From: CAZDUS01 sp964535015
GTDB taxonomy: Bacteria > Verrucomicrobiota > Kiritimatiellia > CAIKKV01 > CAITUY01
Direction: 5' to 3'
NCBI GenBank assembly: GCA_964535015.1
Contig: CAZHRU010000005.1
Span: forward strand, 1-60,674
DNA length: 60,674 nucleotides
Each line of letters opens with the position of its first letter. Position 1 is the stretch's first letter. The notes under the pieces are model-generated. The model was not told the origin of the DNA, did no database searches, and worked only from the letters and a program-made list of their open reading frames with translations. Shown here one piece after another: positions 27,569 through 36,140 of the stretch. The translations under genes and the position numbers were made by a program.

Positions 27569-28977
27569 TTCCCCCCCTCCAGCGTGTTCTCCGTTCGCCG
27601 GGGATTGTGATGACTGAAATTGCGGCCTTGGCTCTCGCCTGTTCGCTGGGCGTACTGTGGCCAACCCTTGCCGTCTTCCAATCCCCCTGGTTCCTCGTCA
27701 TAACCGCCATTGCAGCCCTCTCCCTGCTGATCGCCGTCCGTGATCAGGGGCGCCGCCTGCTCTGCGGCGACGTCACGGCCAGGCGGGTCGGCTCCATGAT
27801 GCTTCATCTCGGACTCATCGCCATCATCGCCGCCGGTGCCTGGCGCGCCCTTTTCTCCTCTGAGGCCGTCGTGGATCTCATCGAAGGCGAAACCCTACCC
27901 CCCGCCCCAACCGCCTGGACCCATCAACCTCCCGGCCTGCTGGCCACCCCCTTTCACCTGACCCGGCCCATCACCCTGGAGGCCCTCCATGGAAGCCGCT
28001 ATCCCGACGGCCGCCTTCGCGATCTCTCGGCCACCCTCTCGGCCGGAACCGTGGCCGTCAATCACGACCTCATCCTCCCGGGCGGACGTATCTTCCTTGA
28101 CCAGACGTTCGGTCCCGCCGCCCTCCTTGAGTGGCATCCGCCGCAGAAGTCGGCCGTATTGCTCGATCCTGAAACCCGCACGGCAACCGCCACGGGGCCG
28201 GACGGACTAACGGCATACCTGCGCGCCCCCCCCATCCGCCCCGATCATGTCGAAGTTCGCGTCATGCGGAATAACGGCCTCCTCTTCTCCGGTGAACTCC
28301 GCCCCGGACAAACCCTGTCCCTCCACGGTGGCGCAACGCTGACCTTGCGCGGCATCCCCCTCTGGACTCGCCTCCGCGGCAGTCACGACCACTCGCACCG
28401 CCTCGCCTACCCCGGCTTTGCCCTCATCCTGATCGGTTGTATCCTGCTCTTCGCACGCACTGCCCCGCCTCAAGGACTGCGCGTCGTCGCGTCCGCACCC
28501 CTCTTCCTGTCGGCCATCCTTCTCGCCGGGTGTAACCGCACCTCAACCGAGGAAGCCCGCCAACTCGTCCTCCGCTACAACACCCTCGTTGCCGAGGCCT
28601 ATCGCCGCGGCGACCCTCACTTGATTGAACCCGTCGTCAGCCTCAACGAAGGCAAGAAACTCACCGGCCTCATCGGCGTTCGCTCGGACCTGGGCCTCAC
28701 CCTCGACTCCGAACTGCTGTCCCTCACGCTCATCGCTGCTGAGCAGCGCGCCCGCAAACTGCGGGTTCAAACAAAAGAGCAGTGGCGCTATCGTGACCGC
28801 AAAATCGGCACCGGTGAACAGGTCGGCGAGGAGTCCTCAGATTCCTACGAGATGCTGTACCTGTTCACTCAGACCAACCGGACATGGATAGTGGATGAAA
28901 TCCAATTCACCTCCCCACCCAGGATCGGCCGCAAACAGATGACCTGGCAGGAATCGCGTAATCCGGAAAAACCATGA
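27565..28977 (+). CDS. divergent ResB-like protein with extra C-terminal domain (third copy)
   Basis: A 470-residue protein from a GTG start inside the previous stop. The first 95 residues hold ResB-like helices, a periplasmic domain follows, and a helix lies near 288-305. It is shorter than the other two ResB proteins and lacks a clear NSPxSxxGYTFYQSGY signature. A further hydrophobic stretch ending LLAGC (about 315-330) starts a domain of about 140 residues resembling small SnoaL/IMS-like folds. The lipobox-like cysteine is internal, so it may be a helix end or a trace of a fused lipoprotein. Pairing with the CcsA-like gene that overlaps it (ATGA) suggests a second, specialised cytochrome c synthase. 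Confidence 0.75.
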   Translation: MIPPLQRVLRSPGIVMTEIAALALACSLGVLWPTLAVFQSPWFLVITAIAALSLLIAVRDQGRRLLCGDVTARRVGSMMLHLGLIAIIAAGAWRALFSSEAVVDLIEGETLPPAPTAWTHQPPGLLATPFHLTRPITLEALHGSRYPDGRLRDLSATLSAGTVAVNHDLILPGGRIFLDQTFGPAALLEWHPPQKSAVLLDPETRTATATGPDGLTAYLRAPPIRPDHVEVRVMRNNGLLFSGELRPGQTLSLHGGATLTLRGIPLWTRLRGSHDHSHRLAYPGFALILIGCILLFARTAPPQGLRVVASAPLFLSAILLAGCNRTSTEEARQLVLRYNTLVAEAYRRGDPHLIEPVVSLNEGKKLTGLIGVRSDLGLTLDSELLSLTLIAAEQRARKLRVQTKEQWRYRDRKIGTGEQVGEESSDSYEMLYLFTQTNRTWIVDEIQFTSPPRIGRKQMTWQESRNPEKP

Positions 28978-29801
28978 ACGTTTTCACCCTTGAAACCATC
29001 CTGCACTGGACCGGCGTCGGCCTCTACATCCTGGCGGTCATCACCTTCGCCAACGCCATCCTCTTCGCGCATCCCGACCGCACCCGCCGCGCCTGCTGGA
29101 TCACCGCCATCGGCCTCCTCCCCCACTCCGCCGCCCTCGTCGTCCGCTACCTCAACGTCGGCCATGGCCCCTACATGCTGAAGTACGAGGTCCTCTCCTC
29201 CAACGCCTGGATCGCCATTGCCATGCTCCTCGTCTTCATCTGGCGCCGCCCCGCCTGGTCCGCCGCCGCCCTCGTCGTCCTGCCGGCCGCCATCCTGATG
29301 GTTGGCCTGGGCCTCTTCACAAATCCCGAGGCGCGGAACCTGCCACCCACCCTGCGATCCATGTGGCTGGTCTTCCACGTCCTCTTCAATAAACTCGCCG
29401 TCGGCGCCTTCCTGCTATCCGTCGCCACAGCAACCTGCCTGCTTCGCAAACTGGGCGGCGCTTCCGCCCGCTGGCTCGACCGCCTCCCCGCACCCGATGC
29501 CCTTGAGGCCTACACCGTCCGCTTCATCGGATTCGGGTTCATCTTCTGGACCACCACCATCGGCGCCGGCGCCATCTGGGCCCACCAGTCCTGGGGCCGC
29601 TACTGGGCCTGGGACCCCATCGAAACCTGGTCGCTCGTCACCTGGCTGGCCTACGCCACCCTCCTGCATATCAAGGTGTTCTTCCGCCTCTCGGCGCGCA
29701 CCACCGCCTGGAGCACCGTCGCCTGCTTCATCCTCTCGGTCCTCACCATCCTGATCTTCCCGTTTGTGTTCCCTTCCATGCACTCAGCCTATTTCCAATA
29801 A
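28974..29801 (+). CDS. ccsA: CcsA-like cytochrome c maturation protein (second copy)
   Basis: A 275-residue polytopic membrane protein with about eight helices and an intact WWD motif (HQSWGRYWAWDPIETWSLVT), the heme-presenting element of CcsA/ResC. It overlaps the preceding ResB-like gene by four bases and the following radical SAM gene by one base. As a second ResB/CcsA pair embedded in the multiheme operon it probably matures those cytochromes, whose heme load is very high. Whether it has a preference for particular substrates cannot be told from sequence. Confidence 0.9.
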   Translation: MNVFTLETILHWTGVGLYILAVITFANAILFAHPDRTRRACWITAIGLLPHSAALVVRYLNVGHGPYMLKYEVLSSNAWIAIAMLLVFIWRRPAWSAAALVVLPAAILMVGLGLFTNPEARNLPPTLRSMWLVFHVLFNKLAVGAFLLSVATATCLLRKLGGASARWLDRLPAPDALEAYTVRFIGFGFIFWTTTIGAGAIWAHQSWGRYWAWDPIETWSLVTWLAYATLLHIKVFFRLSARTTAWSTVACFILSVLTILIFPFVFPSMHSAYFQ

Positions 29802-31252
29802 TGAGCCGTAAACACCCGGAAATCATGCTGGTCACCCCGCCCTACCATTCCGGGGTCGTGGAGTCCGCCGGTTCCTGGCTGCCCCTCGGCCTCCTTTACG
29901 TGGCTGGCGCCTTGCAACGCGCCGGTTACGGCGTCTCCCTCTATGACGCCATGACCCGTTTCCACACCCTGGAACAGGTCCGGCAAACCATCCGGCGGGA
30001 ACAACCGGACGCCGTCTTTGTCTCCTGCATCACCGCCACCGTCATGGACGGCATGGACGTCTGCCGTGTGGCCAAGGAGGAGTTCCCCGACACCCTCACC
30101 GTCCTCGGCAACACCCATCCCACGTTCATGTATGAGGAAATTCTCCGGGATCACCCCGAGGTGGATGTCATCGTCCGCGGCGAAGGCGAGATTACCTCGG
30201 TGGAACTAATGGACGCCTGGAAAACCGGAGCCAACCCCGGCAACGTCCGCGGCATCGCCTTTCGCGACGGAAACTCCATCGTGGCGACACCCTGCCGCCC
30301 GTTTATCCCCAACCTGGATTCCACCGCTCCGGCCTGGGACCTGGTCCCCTGGAAGGAATATACGTACCGCCCCAAACCCGGATCAATCCTCGCCGTCGTT
30401 TCCTCATCCCGAGGCTGTAAACAACATTGCTCCTTCTGCTCCCAGCGCCTGTTCTGGGAGGAATCCTGGCGCGCCGTCTCTCCCGAATCGTTCGTCAATG
30501 AACTCGAGATGCTCCGACGCCGTCACGGGGTCAACGTCGCCATGATCGCCGACGAAATCCCCACCCTGGACGCCGCACGCTGGGAACGGATTCTCGACCT
30601 CCTGATCGAACGCGACCTCGGCATCGCCCTCCTGCTGGAGACACGGGTTGACGACATTCTACGCGACGCCCACCTCCTGCCCCGCTACCGCCAGGCTGGC
30701 ATCGAACACATCTATGTCGGCGTCGAATCCGTCGACCAGGCCACCCTGGATCTCTTCAAGAAGGACGTCAAGGTCGAGCAGAACAAACGCGCCATCGAAC
30801 TCCTGAACCAGCATGACATCATCTCGGAGACCTCCTTCGTCATGGGTCTACCCGGCGACACGCCCGCGAGTATGGACCGCACCATCGAACTGGCCAAGTT
30901 CTACGACCCGGATATGGCGTTCTTCCTCGCCATCACCCCCTGGCCCTACGCCGATATCTATAATGACGTCAAGGACCACATTGCAGTTTGGGACTACCGG
31001 AAGTATAATTTGGTCGAACCGATAATCAAACCCGACACCATGACGTTGGCCGAGGTTCATGGACATCTCTTCCGGGGCTTCCGTGATTTTTACATGAACA
31101 AGATGAAGCAACTTCCAACCATGCCGGAGTGGAAGCAGGCGTTTATGAAATCACTGATGAAACTCTTGATGGACCATTCCTACCTGAAGGACCAAATGGG
31201 CGGCATGAACCCCCCTTCTATTCAACCTCTTCCCCCTACCCCAGTGAGGTGA
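29801..31252 (+). CDS. B12-binding-domain radical SAM enzyme
   Basis: A 483-residue protein of the BchE/HpnJ-type superfamily. Residues 1-145 form a cobalamin-binding-like Rossmann domain beginning with a PPYHSG loop. The radical SAM domain follows with the cluster motif CKQHCSFC (C206, C210, C213) and later GVESVDQATLDLF and FVMGLPGDTP. The canonical DxHxxG cobalamin motif is not obvious. Such enzymes methylate unactivated carbons or cyclise side chains of porphyrins and lipids. Its start shares one base with the ccsA stop, so it is part of the cytochrome operon. The substrate is unknown; a quinone, heme or lipid are possibilities. Confidence 0.85.
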   Translation: MSRKHPEIMLVTPPYHSGVVESAGSWLPLGLLYVAGALQRAGYGVSLYDAMTRFHTLEQVRQTIRREQPDAVFVSCITATVMDGMDVCRVAKEEFPDTLTVLGNTHPTFMYEEILRDHPEVDVIVRGEGEITSVELMDAWKTGANPGNVRGIAFRDGNSIVATPCRPFIPNLDSTAPAWDLVPWKEYTYRPKPGSILAVVSSSRGCKQHCSFCSQRLFWEESWRAVSPESFVNELEMLRRRHGVNVAMIADEIPTLDAARWERILDLLIERDLGIALLLETRVDDILRDAHLLPRYRQAGIEHIYVGVESVDQATLDLFKKDVKVEQNKRAIELLNQHDIISETSFVMGLPGDTPASMDRTIELAKFYDPDMAFFLAITPWPYADIYNDVKDHIAVWDYRKYNLVEPIIKPDTMTLAEVHGHLFRGFRDFYMNKMKQLPTMPEWKQAFMKSLMKLLMDHSYLKDQMGGMNPPSIQPLPPTPVR

Positions 31253-31256
31253 CGCC

Positions 31257-32882
31257 ATGAAGCACTACCTGCTCCTCCTGCTCTCCACCTTCCTCCTCAG
31301 CATGACAACCCATGCCGCCGCCCCAACCGTCACACCGCTGACCAGTTACTCGGCATCCCTGCAGTCCCCCACCCGAGTCGCCACCGACAGTTCCGGCAAC
31401 GTCTATGTCGTGGATTCGCCCTCCGGCTGCATCGTCGTGTTCGACGCCTTTGGCCGCGTCACCGCCACACACTCCGGTTTCAACCGCCCACTGGGAATCG
31501 CCGTGGACGCCTCGGGCCATATCTACCTTGGCGAGGAACAATCCGGCAGCATCACCGTGCTGGATCCACAGTGGACCCCCCTCTACAAACTCGGCAGTGG
31601 TAATGGCGAGTTCAGTATGCCCAACTTCATCGCCACCGACGCCCCCAGCAATACCGTCTACGTCTCGGACAGCAAGGCCAACACCATCAAAGTGTATTCC
31701 GGAGCCACCCTGATCAACCAGTTCGGAACCGGCGGCACCAACAACGGCGCGTTTGATTTCCCCGCCGGCATCGCCGTCAGCACCGGCGGCGAGGTCTTCG
31801 TCATGGACCAGAACAACGACCGCGTCCAGATCTTTGATCGCAACGGCGTCTATCTCCGCCAGATGAACTTCATGGCCGGAACAAACCGCGTCCCCACAGG
31901 GCGCCGCCAGGGACTGTTGCTCGACAACGCGGGACGCCTTTACGTGACGGACTCGTTCAACGCCATCGTCACCGTCTACGACGCCACCACGGGAACACCC
32001 CTCGGCACCCTCGGAAACTTCGGTCTCGGCGCTGGCAATCTGAACCTCCCGGCGGCCGTCTGCATGGATCCCTTCAACCGGCTCCTGGTAACCTCCGCCA
32101 ACAACGGACGCCTGGAACTCTACGGCATCGACAACTACCTTCACCTCACCGCAACGCCGGCAACCCTCGACCTCGCTTCCGGAACCAATCTCGTCTTCAC
32201 AGCCTCCCTGGGCGGAACAGGCCCCTTTTCCTTCGAATGGCGGAGAAACGCCACCAACCTGCTCGACGGCATCACCATCAACGGATCCACGAACTCCACC
32301 TTGACCATCAGCGGGGCGACCCCCGCCGATAGCGGCCTCTATTCGGTGATCATCACGGGCCCGACCACCATCACCAGTAGCGTGGCGCAAGTCGCGATCA
32401 GCGACCCGCCAACCCTCATCGGCGGCCCTTACAGCCCCACCGTACTCCGGGGCGACACGGTCGACCTTTCGGTTACCGCCACCGGACCCAACCTGACCTA
32501 CCAGTGGCAACACAACAACCTGAACATTGCGGGCGCCACCAATGACACACTGACCTTGACCGGGGTGCAACCCTCCGACGCCGGAACCTATGGGGTACTC
32601 ATCAAAAACGCGGTGGGTGCTCTCAGCCGCACTGCCACCGTCACGGTGCTAAGCCCCCCGCTCGTCATGGAGTTCCTTGGCATCGCGATTCAACCGGACC
32701 AGTCACCCATCCTCACCATCAACTCCGACCCCGGCGCCAACTATTCCCTGGACGCGTCCGATGACCTGTCAACCTGGTCGCCCCTGTTCCCATTCCTGAA
32801 CACAGCGGGAATTCTGAACCTGACCGATCCCGACACAACCAACACCGTCCACCGCTTCTACCGCCTCCGCTGGCTCCCCTGA
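31257..32882 (+). CDS. secreted NHL-repeat protein with Ig-like domains
   Basis: A 541-residue exported protein with a signal peptide of about 21 residues. An NHL propeller follows (about 30-300, with NVYVVDSPSGCIVVFD and EVFVMDQNNDRVQIFD). Two Ig-like domains (about 300-470) each have the SGLYSVII or AGTYGVLI type Tyr-corner. A C-terminal module ends in RFYRLRWLP, a tail I associate with secreted proteins of Verrucomicrobia-related bacteria. GAGGTGA is well placed and the gene starts four bases after the radical SAM stop. It closes the cytochrome operon and is the third NHL protein in it. A surface scaffold role is inferred. Confidence 0.83.
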   Translation: MKHYLLLLLSTFLLSMTTHAAAPTVTPLTSYSASLQSPTRVATDSSGNVYVVDSPSGCIVVFDAFGRVTATHSGFNRPLGIAVDASGHIYLGEEQSGSITVLDPQWTPLYKLGSGNGEFSMPNFIATDAPSNTVYVSDSKANTIKVYSGATLINQFGTGGTNNGAFDFPAGIAVSTGGEVFVMDQNNDRVQIFDRNGVYLRQMNFMAGTNRVPTGRRQGLLLDNAGRLYVTDSFNAIVTVYDATTGTPLGTLGNFGLGAGNLNLPAAVCMDPFNRLLVTSANNGRLELYGIDNYLHLTATPATLDLASGTNLVFTASLGGTGPFSFEWRRNATNLLDGITINGSTNSTLTISGATPADSGLYSVIITGPTTITSSVAQVAISDPPTLIGGPYSPTVLRGDTVDLSVTATGPNLTYQWQHNNLNIAGATNDTLTLTGVQPSDAGTYGVLIKNAVGALSRTATVTVLSPPLVMEFLGIAIQPDQSPILTINSDPGANYSLDASDDLSTWSPLFPFLNTAGILNLTDPDTTNTVHRFYRLRWLP

Positions 32883-33277
32883 CACGCCTCCTTTCTATTA
32901 CCCACAAGTAGCACCGAAAAGAAGGACTTCACCACTAATTTGCACTAATTCGCACTGATGAGGAGGAGTAAAGATCCTCCTTCGCTAAAGTTACGAAGAA
33001 CAAAGAATGTTTCGCGCTTTTCCCAGCCAATGGGTACATTCCCCCAAAAAAAGCGCGAAACGACCTTCCGTGAAGAATTGGAGATAATGGGGAAGTATTG
33101 CACACAAGACGGAGTGGCCTGCTTGCCCTGAACGACGTCGACTGGTTTATTTCCCCGGAGTCCCCGAAAAACCGGCGCGGGATTTTTGGTCCCGCCAAGC
33201 GGGAACGAAAATGCCGCAACATTCTCTTTATCTTCTCTTTTTTCAGATTATCGTGATTGCTGATTCGTCATCCGGCT
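32883..33277. other. gene-free convergent region with several hairpins
   Basis: It lies between convergent gene ends and contains no convincing gene. There is a short tandem of ACTAATT-like units (32932-32951) and a seven-base hairpin AGGAGGA/TCCTCCT just after. A 12-base inverted repeat TTTCGCGCTTTT (33010-33021) pairs with 33049-33060 and encloses a smaller CCCA/TGGG stem. Overlapping GCGGGA/TCCCGC stems lie near 33177-33204. Terminators for both strands are the simplest reading; a structured RNA is not excluded. Confidence 0.5.
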
Positions 33278-34837
33278 TCATCCCGGATCGCCCACGCTCT
33301 TCTGCCAATCCGTGATCCGCTCCTGCAAACCGGCCACCCGGTCTTTCTGCGCGGCATCGCGGGCCAGATTGCGCCGTTCCAGTGGATCGGCGTTCAAGTC
33401 GTACAGTTCATGCACCCCGAGACTGTTGCGGTTGAATTTCCAGTTATCGCGAGTGACCACAGTCCGAATCCGTTCTTGCCGGGAGGCGGCGATCTGCTCC
33501 GGGGTTCCACACTTCTCCATGCCGGGACGCATCTTGACTGGTTTCAACTCCTTGACCGGACCCGTCTCCCACTGAATGAAGACATCGCGCCCCGGTTCTT
33601 TCGCCTTGCCGGTCAACTCGGGGGCGAGACTCGTACCGTGCAACCCCGCCGGGACCGGTTGGCCCGCCAGTTCAAGCAAGGACGGCACCAGGTCCACCTG
33701 ACTGACGGGCGGCGTGACGCGGCGCTGTTGACGTTGCCCCGGCGCTTGCACCAATAACGGAACCCCCGCCGACTGCTCGAACATGACACCCTTTCCTGTC
33801 AACCCGAAGTCGCCCAGCATTTCGCCGTGGTCGGTGGTGAACACGATGATCGTGTTGTCGCGCAAACCCTGCTCGTCCAGCGTCTTCAGGATGCGGCCGA
33901 CATGCGCGTCGACGAGACTGCACATCCCCCAGTACCGGGCCGTCACCGCCCGTAACGCCGCCTCTACCATCCTCTCAGAACCGGCCGCCAGACGCAGGCG
34001 CAACGGACTGTCGGGCGGCAACTGCTCCTGCCAGTTCGGGGCGAGCACCACGTCCTCAGGCGCGTATTGTTTGTCCCGACAACTGTTGAAGGGCGGATGC
34101 GGCTCCAGGAAATTGACATACAGCGCCCAGGGCCGCGCTTTATGAGTCTGGATAAACTCAACCGCCTGCCCGGACAAAAACGCCGGCCGTGACAACTCCT
34201 CCGGCAGGGCGTGGATCTGTTCTCGGAAAAACCGGTTCTCGTAGGCGGGATGCCATTTCGGGTCGCCGGGTTTCAGGTTTCCGATGCGGATCGGAGTGAC
34301 GCCCCGTTTGACCAGCCAGTGATGGTAATGCGAGCGTTCGGGCCCGAACTCCTTGACCGGCGGCGAATAAGCCATATGGTAGGTGTCCTCGGTGCCGCGC
34401 CAGTCGGTGAACCCGTGCTGCGGGAAGATCTCGTCCCCGAGATGCCATTTGCCGAAGTGACCGGTGGCGTAGGCGCCCGCAGGCAGGTATTCCGGCAGGC
34501 ATTTGGCGTCGCGGTTGATGAACGTGTTGTTGTCCATCGCGCCGTGGGCATGCGCATACAGGCCGGTGAGGATGCTGCCGCGTGACGGCGTACACACGGG
34601 ATTGGTGCAGTAGGCCCGGTCAAAGACGGTTGCTTGCGCCGCCAAACGGTCCACGTTCGGCATCAGGTTGTGCTTGTTGCCGTAGCACGCCAGCGTGTCG
34701 GCACGCTGCTCGTCGGTGTAGAGGAAGAGGATGTTGGGTGGTTTCTTCATGGATGGCTCCTGGCCACGCACCAAGCGCGGCATCGCCGCCGCGGCAGTGG
34801 TGGCGGCACAGACAGTTAAGAATTCTCGTCGGTTCAA
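33278..34837 (-). CDS. secreted sulfatase (formylglycine-dependent)
   Basis: A type I sulfatase of 519 residues that would remove sulfate esters from polysaccharides. It begins with a twin-arginine-type signal (MNRREFL, Ala-rich to about residue 25). Metal-binding TDEQRADT follows at about residue 41. The maturation motif is CTPSRGSILTG with Cys82 as the residue oxidised to formylglycine, later HFGKWHLGD and TTDHGEMLGD. The TTG start is supported by GGAGA just upstream. It is divergent from an AraC regulator, the usual arrangement for an inducible glycan gene. A cysteine-type motif can be matured by an anaerobic SAM enzyme or by FGE; neither is in the window. Confidence 0.93.
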   Translation of the reverse strand: MNRREFLTVCAATTAAAAMPRLVRGQEPSMKKPPNILFLYTDEQRADTLACYGNKHNLMPNVDRLAAQATVFDRAYCTNPVCTPSRGSILTGLYAHAHGAMDNNTFINRDAKCLPEYLPAGAYATGHFGKWHLGDEIFPQHGFTDWRGTEDTYHMAYSPPVKEFGPERSHYHHWLVKRGVTPIRIGNLKPGDPKWHPAYENRFFREQIHALPEELSRPAFLSGQAVEFIQTHKARPWALYVNFLEPHPPFNSCRDKQYAPEDVVLAPNWQEQLPPDSPLRLRLAAGSERMVEAALRAVTARYWGMCSLVDAHVGRILKTLDEQGLRDNTIIVFTTDHGEMLGDFGLTGKGVMFEQSAGVPLLVQAPGQRQQRRVTPPVSQVDLVPSLLELAGQPVPAGLHGTSLAPELTGKAKEPGRDVFIQWETGPVKELKPVKMRPGMEKCGTPEQIAASRQERIRTVVTRDNWKFNRNSLGVHELYDLNADPLERRNLARDAAQKDRVAGLQERITDWQKSVGDPG

Positions 34838-34926
34838 GGTTTCTCCAATGTTGGGCCTAGTGAATTCATCGCCTCAGGGTAAGCGACTTTGCGAACTGAA
34901 CGCAATAGGACGTATTGACAGAAATC

Positions 34927-35820
34927 ATGCATTATGGAATGCTGGTCGGCATGACACTCTTGTGCAGGCATGGCGGGAATGGTCCGTATATCCGTGATGG
35001 GCGTTACAACCGCCGGCACTTCGGGGAGAGATCCATCCTCAGCACCGATGAATACCAGTTGATCTTCGTTGATGACGGTGTGGTGCGTTACCGCCATGGC
35101 AAACGGCAGTTCGCGCCATCGGCGCCCTGTGCGCTGCTGGTTCCGCCCGGGATTGATTTTTCGATCGATCTGCCCAAGGGCGTCACCTGGCATCACCTGC
35201 GGTTCCTTGCGATATGCAAGTCCCTGGAATCCGTCCTGGATCCCACGCTGGAACCGAAATTTACGCCATCGTCGATACGCCGGACGTCGAAGATGCAGCC
35301 GTCGCCGCAAGAGGTCTGGGGGGTTGTGTTGCCGATCGAGGTTCCGAAGACGCTGCTGGACGAATGCCGGGCGATGATACGCTGGTGCAATGCGCACTGG
35401 TGGCGGGACGCCGTGAACTATGCGCGCGCAAACTATCACCTCGGGCTCTGGCTGTTGGATATGGTGGAGGCGGTTGGCGGCACAACGCTGCGTAAGGACG
35501 ACTGGCTGGGACGACTGGGCGCCTACTGCAAGGACAACATCATTCATGGGTTGACCGTCGCGGAACTTGCGCGGCATGCCGGGATGAGCCGGCAGAATCT
35601 CCGACATCGTCTGCAGGAGGCCTGCGGGATGACGCCCAAGGCGTATATGGATTCGATCCGGTTTGACATCGCCTGCAAGCAGTTGCGGACAACGCGGGAG
35701 TCGGTGTACATTGTCAGTCGGTTATGCGGTTATGCCTCCCCATCGGTATTCACGCGCCGGTTCCGCAAACTGGCGGGCGTTTCGCCACGTCAATGGCGGC
35801 AGCAGAACCGGGACGTGTGA
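34927..35820 (+). CDS. AraC-family regulator beside the sulfatase
   Basis: About 297 residues, with a cupin-like N-terminal sensing domain (about 25-160, with LLVPPGIDF) and a C-terminal AraC DNA-binding domain (about 190-292, with ELARHAGMSRQNLRHRL and LCGYASPSVFTRRFRKL). Divergent placement suggests it controls the sulfatase in response to a sugar. The start is uncertain: TTG at 34915, and ATGs at 34927, 34939 and 34951 are all in frame with weak ribosome sites. A TTGACA at 34915-34920 could be a -35 box, which would favour the later starts. Confidence 0.85.
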   Translation: MHYGMLVGMTLLCRHGGNGPYIRDGRYNRRHFGERSILSTDEYQLIFVDDGVVRYRHGKRQFAPSAPCALLVPPGIDFSIDLPKGVTWHHLRFLAICKSLESVLDPTLEPKFTPSSIRRTSKMQPSPQEVWGVVLPIEVPKTLLDECRAMIRWCNAHWWRDAVNYARANYHLGLWLLDMVEAVGGTTLRKDDWLGRLGAYCKDNIIHGLTVAELARHAGMSRQNLRHRLQEACGMTPKAYMDSIRFDIACKQLRTTRESVYIVSRLCGYASPSVFTRRFRKLAGVSPRQWRQQNRDV

Positions 35821-35903
35821 TGCCGGCGGCAGCAGGGCGGTGCGGGGGTGGCTCCAGGCGGGCTTCGACGCGTCAGGTCTATTAACCTCATCAATGCAGA
35901 CTT

Positions 35904-35932
35904 GTATCATATCTAACCGAAGTGATACGGTT
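35904..35932 (+). promoter_or_regulatory. nested inverted repeats, candidate operator and promoter of the small gene pair
   Basis: GTATCA (35904-35909) is repeated inverted as TGATAC (35923-35928) after 13 bases. A second arm pair, AACCG (35915-35919) and CGGTT (35928-35932), overlaps it. TTGTAT/GATACG at 16-17 base spacing gives a plausible promoter in the same place. Autoregulation through such palindromes is usual for toxin-antitoxin pairs. Confidence 0.45.
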
Positions 35933-35951
35933 ACACAAGGAGAGACCACTA

Positions 35952-36140
35952 ATGATCGCCCAACACGTTACGGCACGAGGAACTGGTTTGCCAGCGCGAA
36001 GTAAGTGCGCGAACGAGTCCCGCCAACAGGAATTGGAACGCCTGCGACGGATGTCCATAGAAGAAAGAGTTCGTGCAGCCTTGGAGATGAATCGCCGGTT
36101 CACGTGGATCAAACCGGATCTTGCGGAGCCTGCGAGATGA
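35952..36140 (+). CDS. small protein paired with a nucleotidyltransferase (possible antitoxin)
   Basis: A 62-residue basic protein whose start at 35952 follows a strong AAGGAGAGA. The C-terminal half contains SIEERVRAALEMNRRF, a helical segment seen in short proteins encoded just before AbiEii-like nucleotidyltransferases. It overlaps the next gene by four bases. By position it could be the antitoxin or partner of the downstream protein. No DNA-binding motif is obvious, so function is open. Confidence 0.65.
   Translation: MIAQHVTARGTGLPARSKCANESRQQELERLRRMSIEERVRAALEMNRRFTWIKPDLAEPAR

Noticed and set aside
32935..33222. A 95-codon minus-strand frame in the gene-free stretch
   Set aside because: It is built across the inverted repeats and ACTAATT-like units, has no ribosome site and no recognisable domain.
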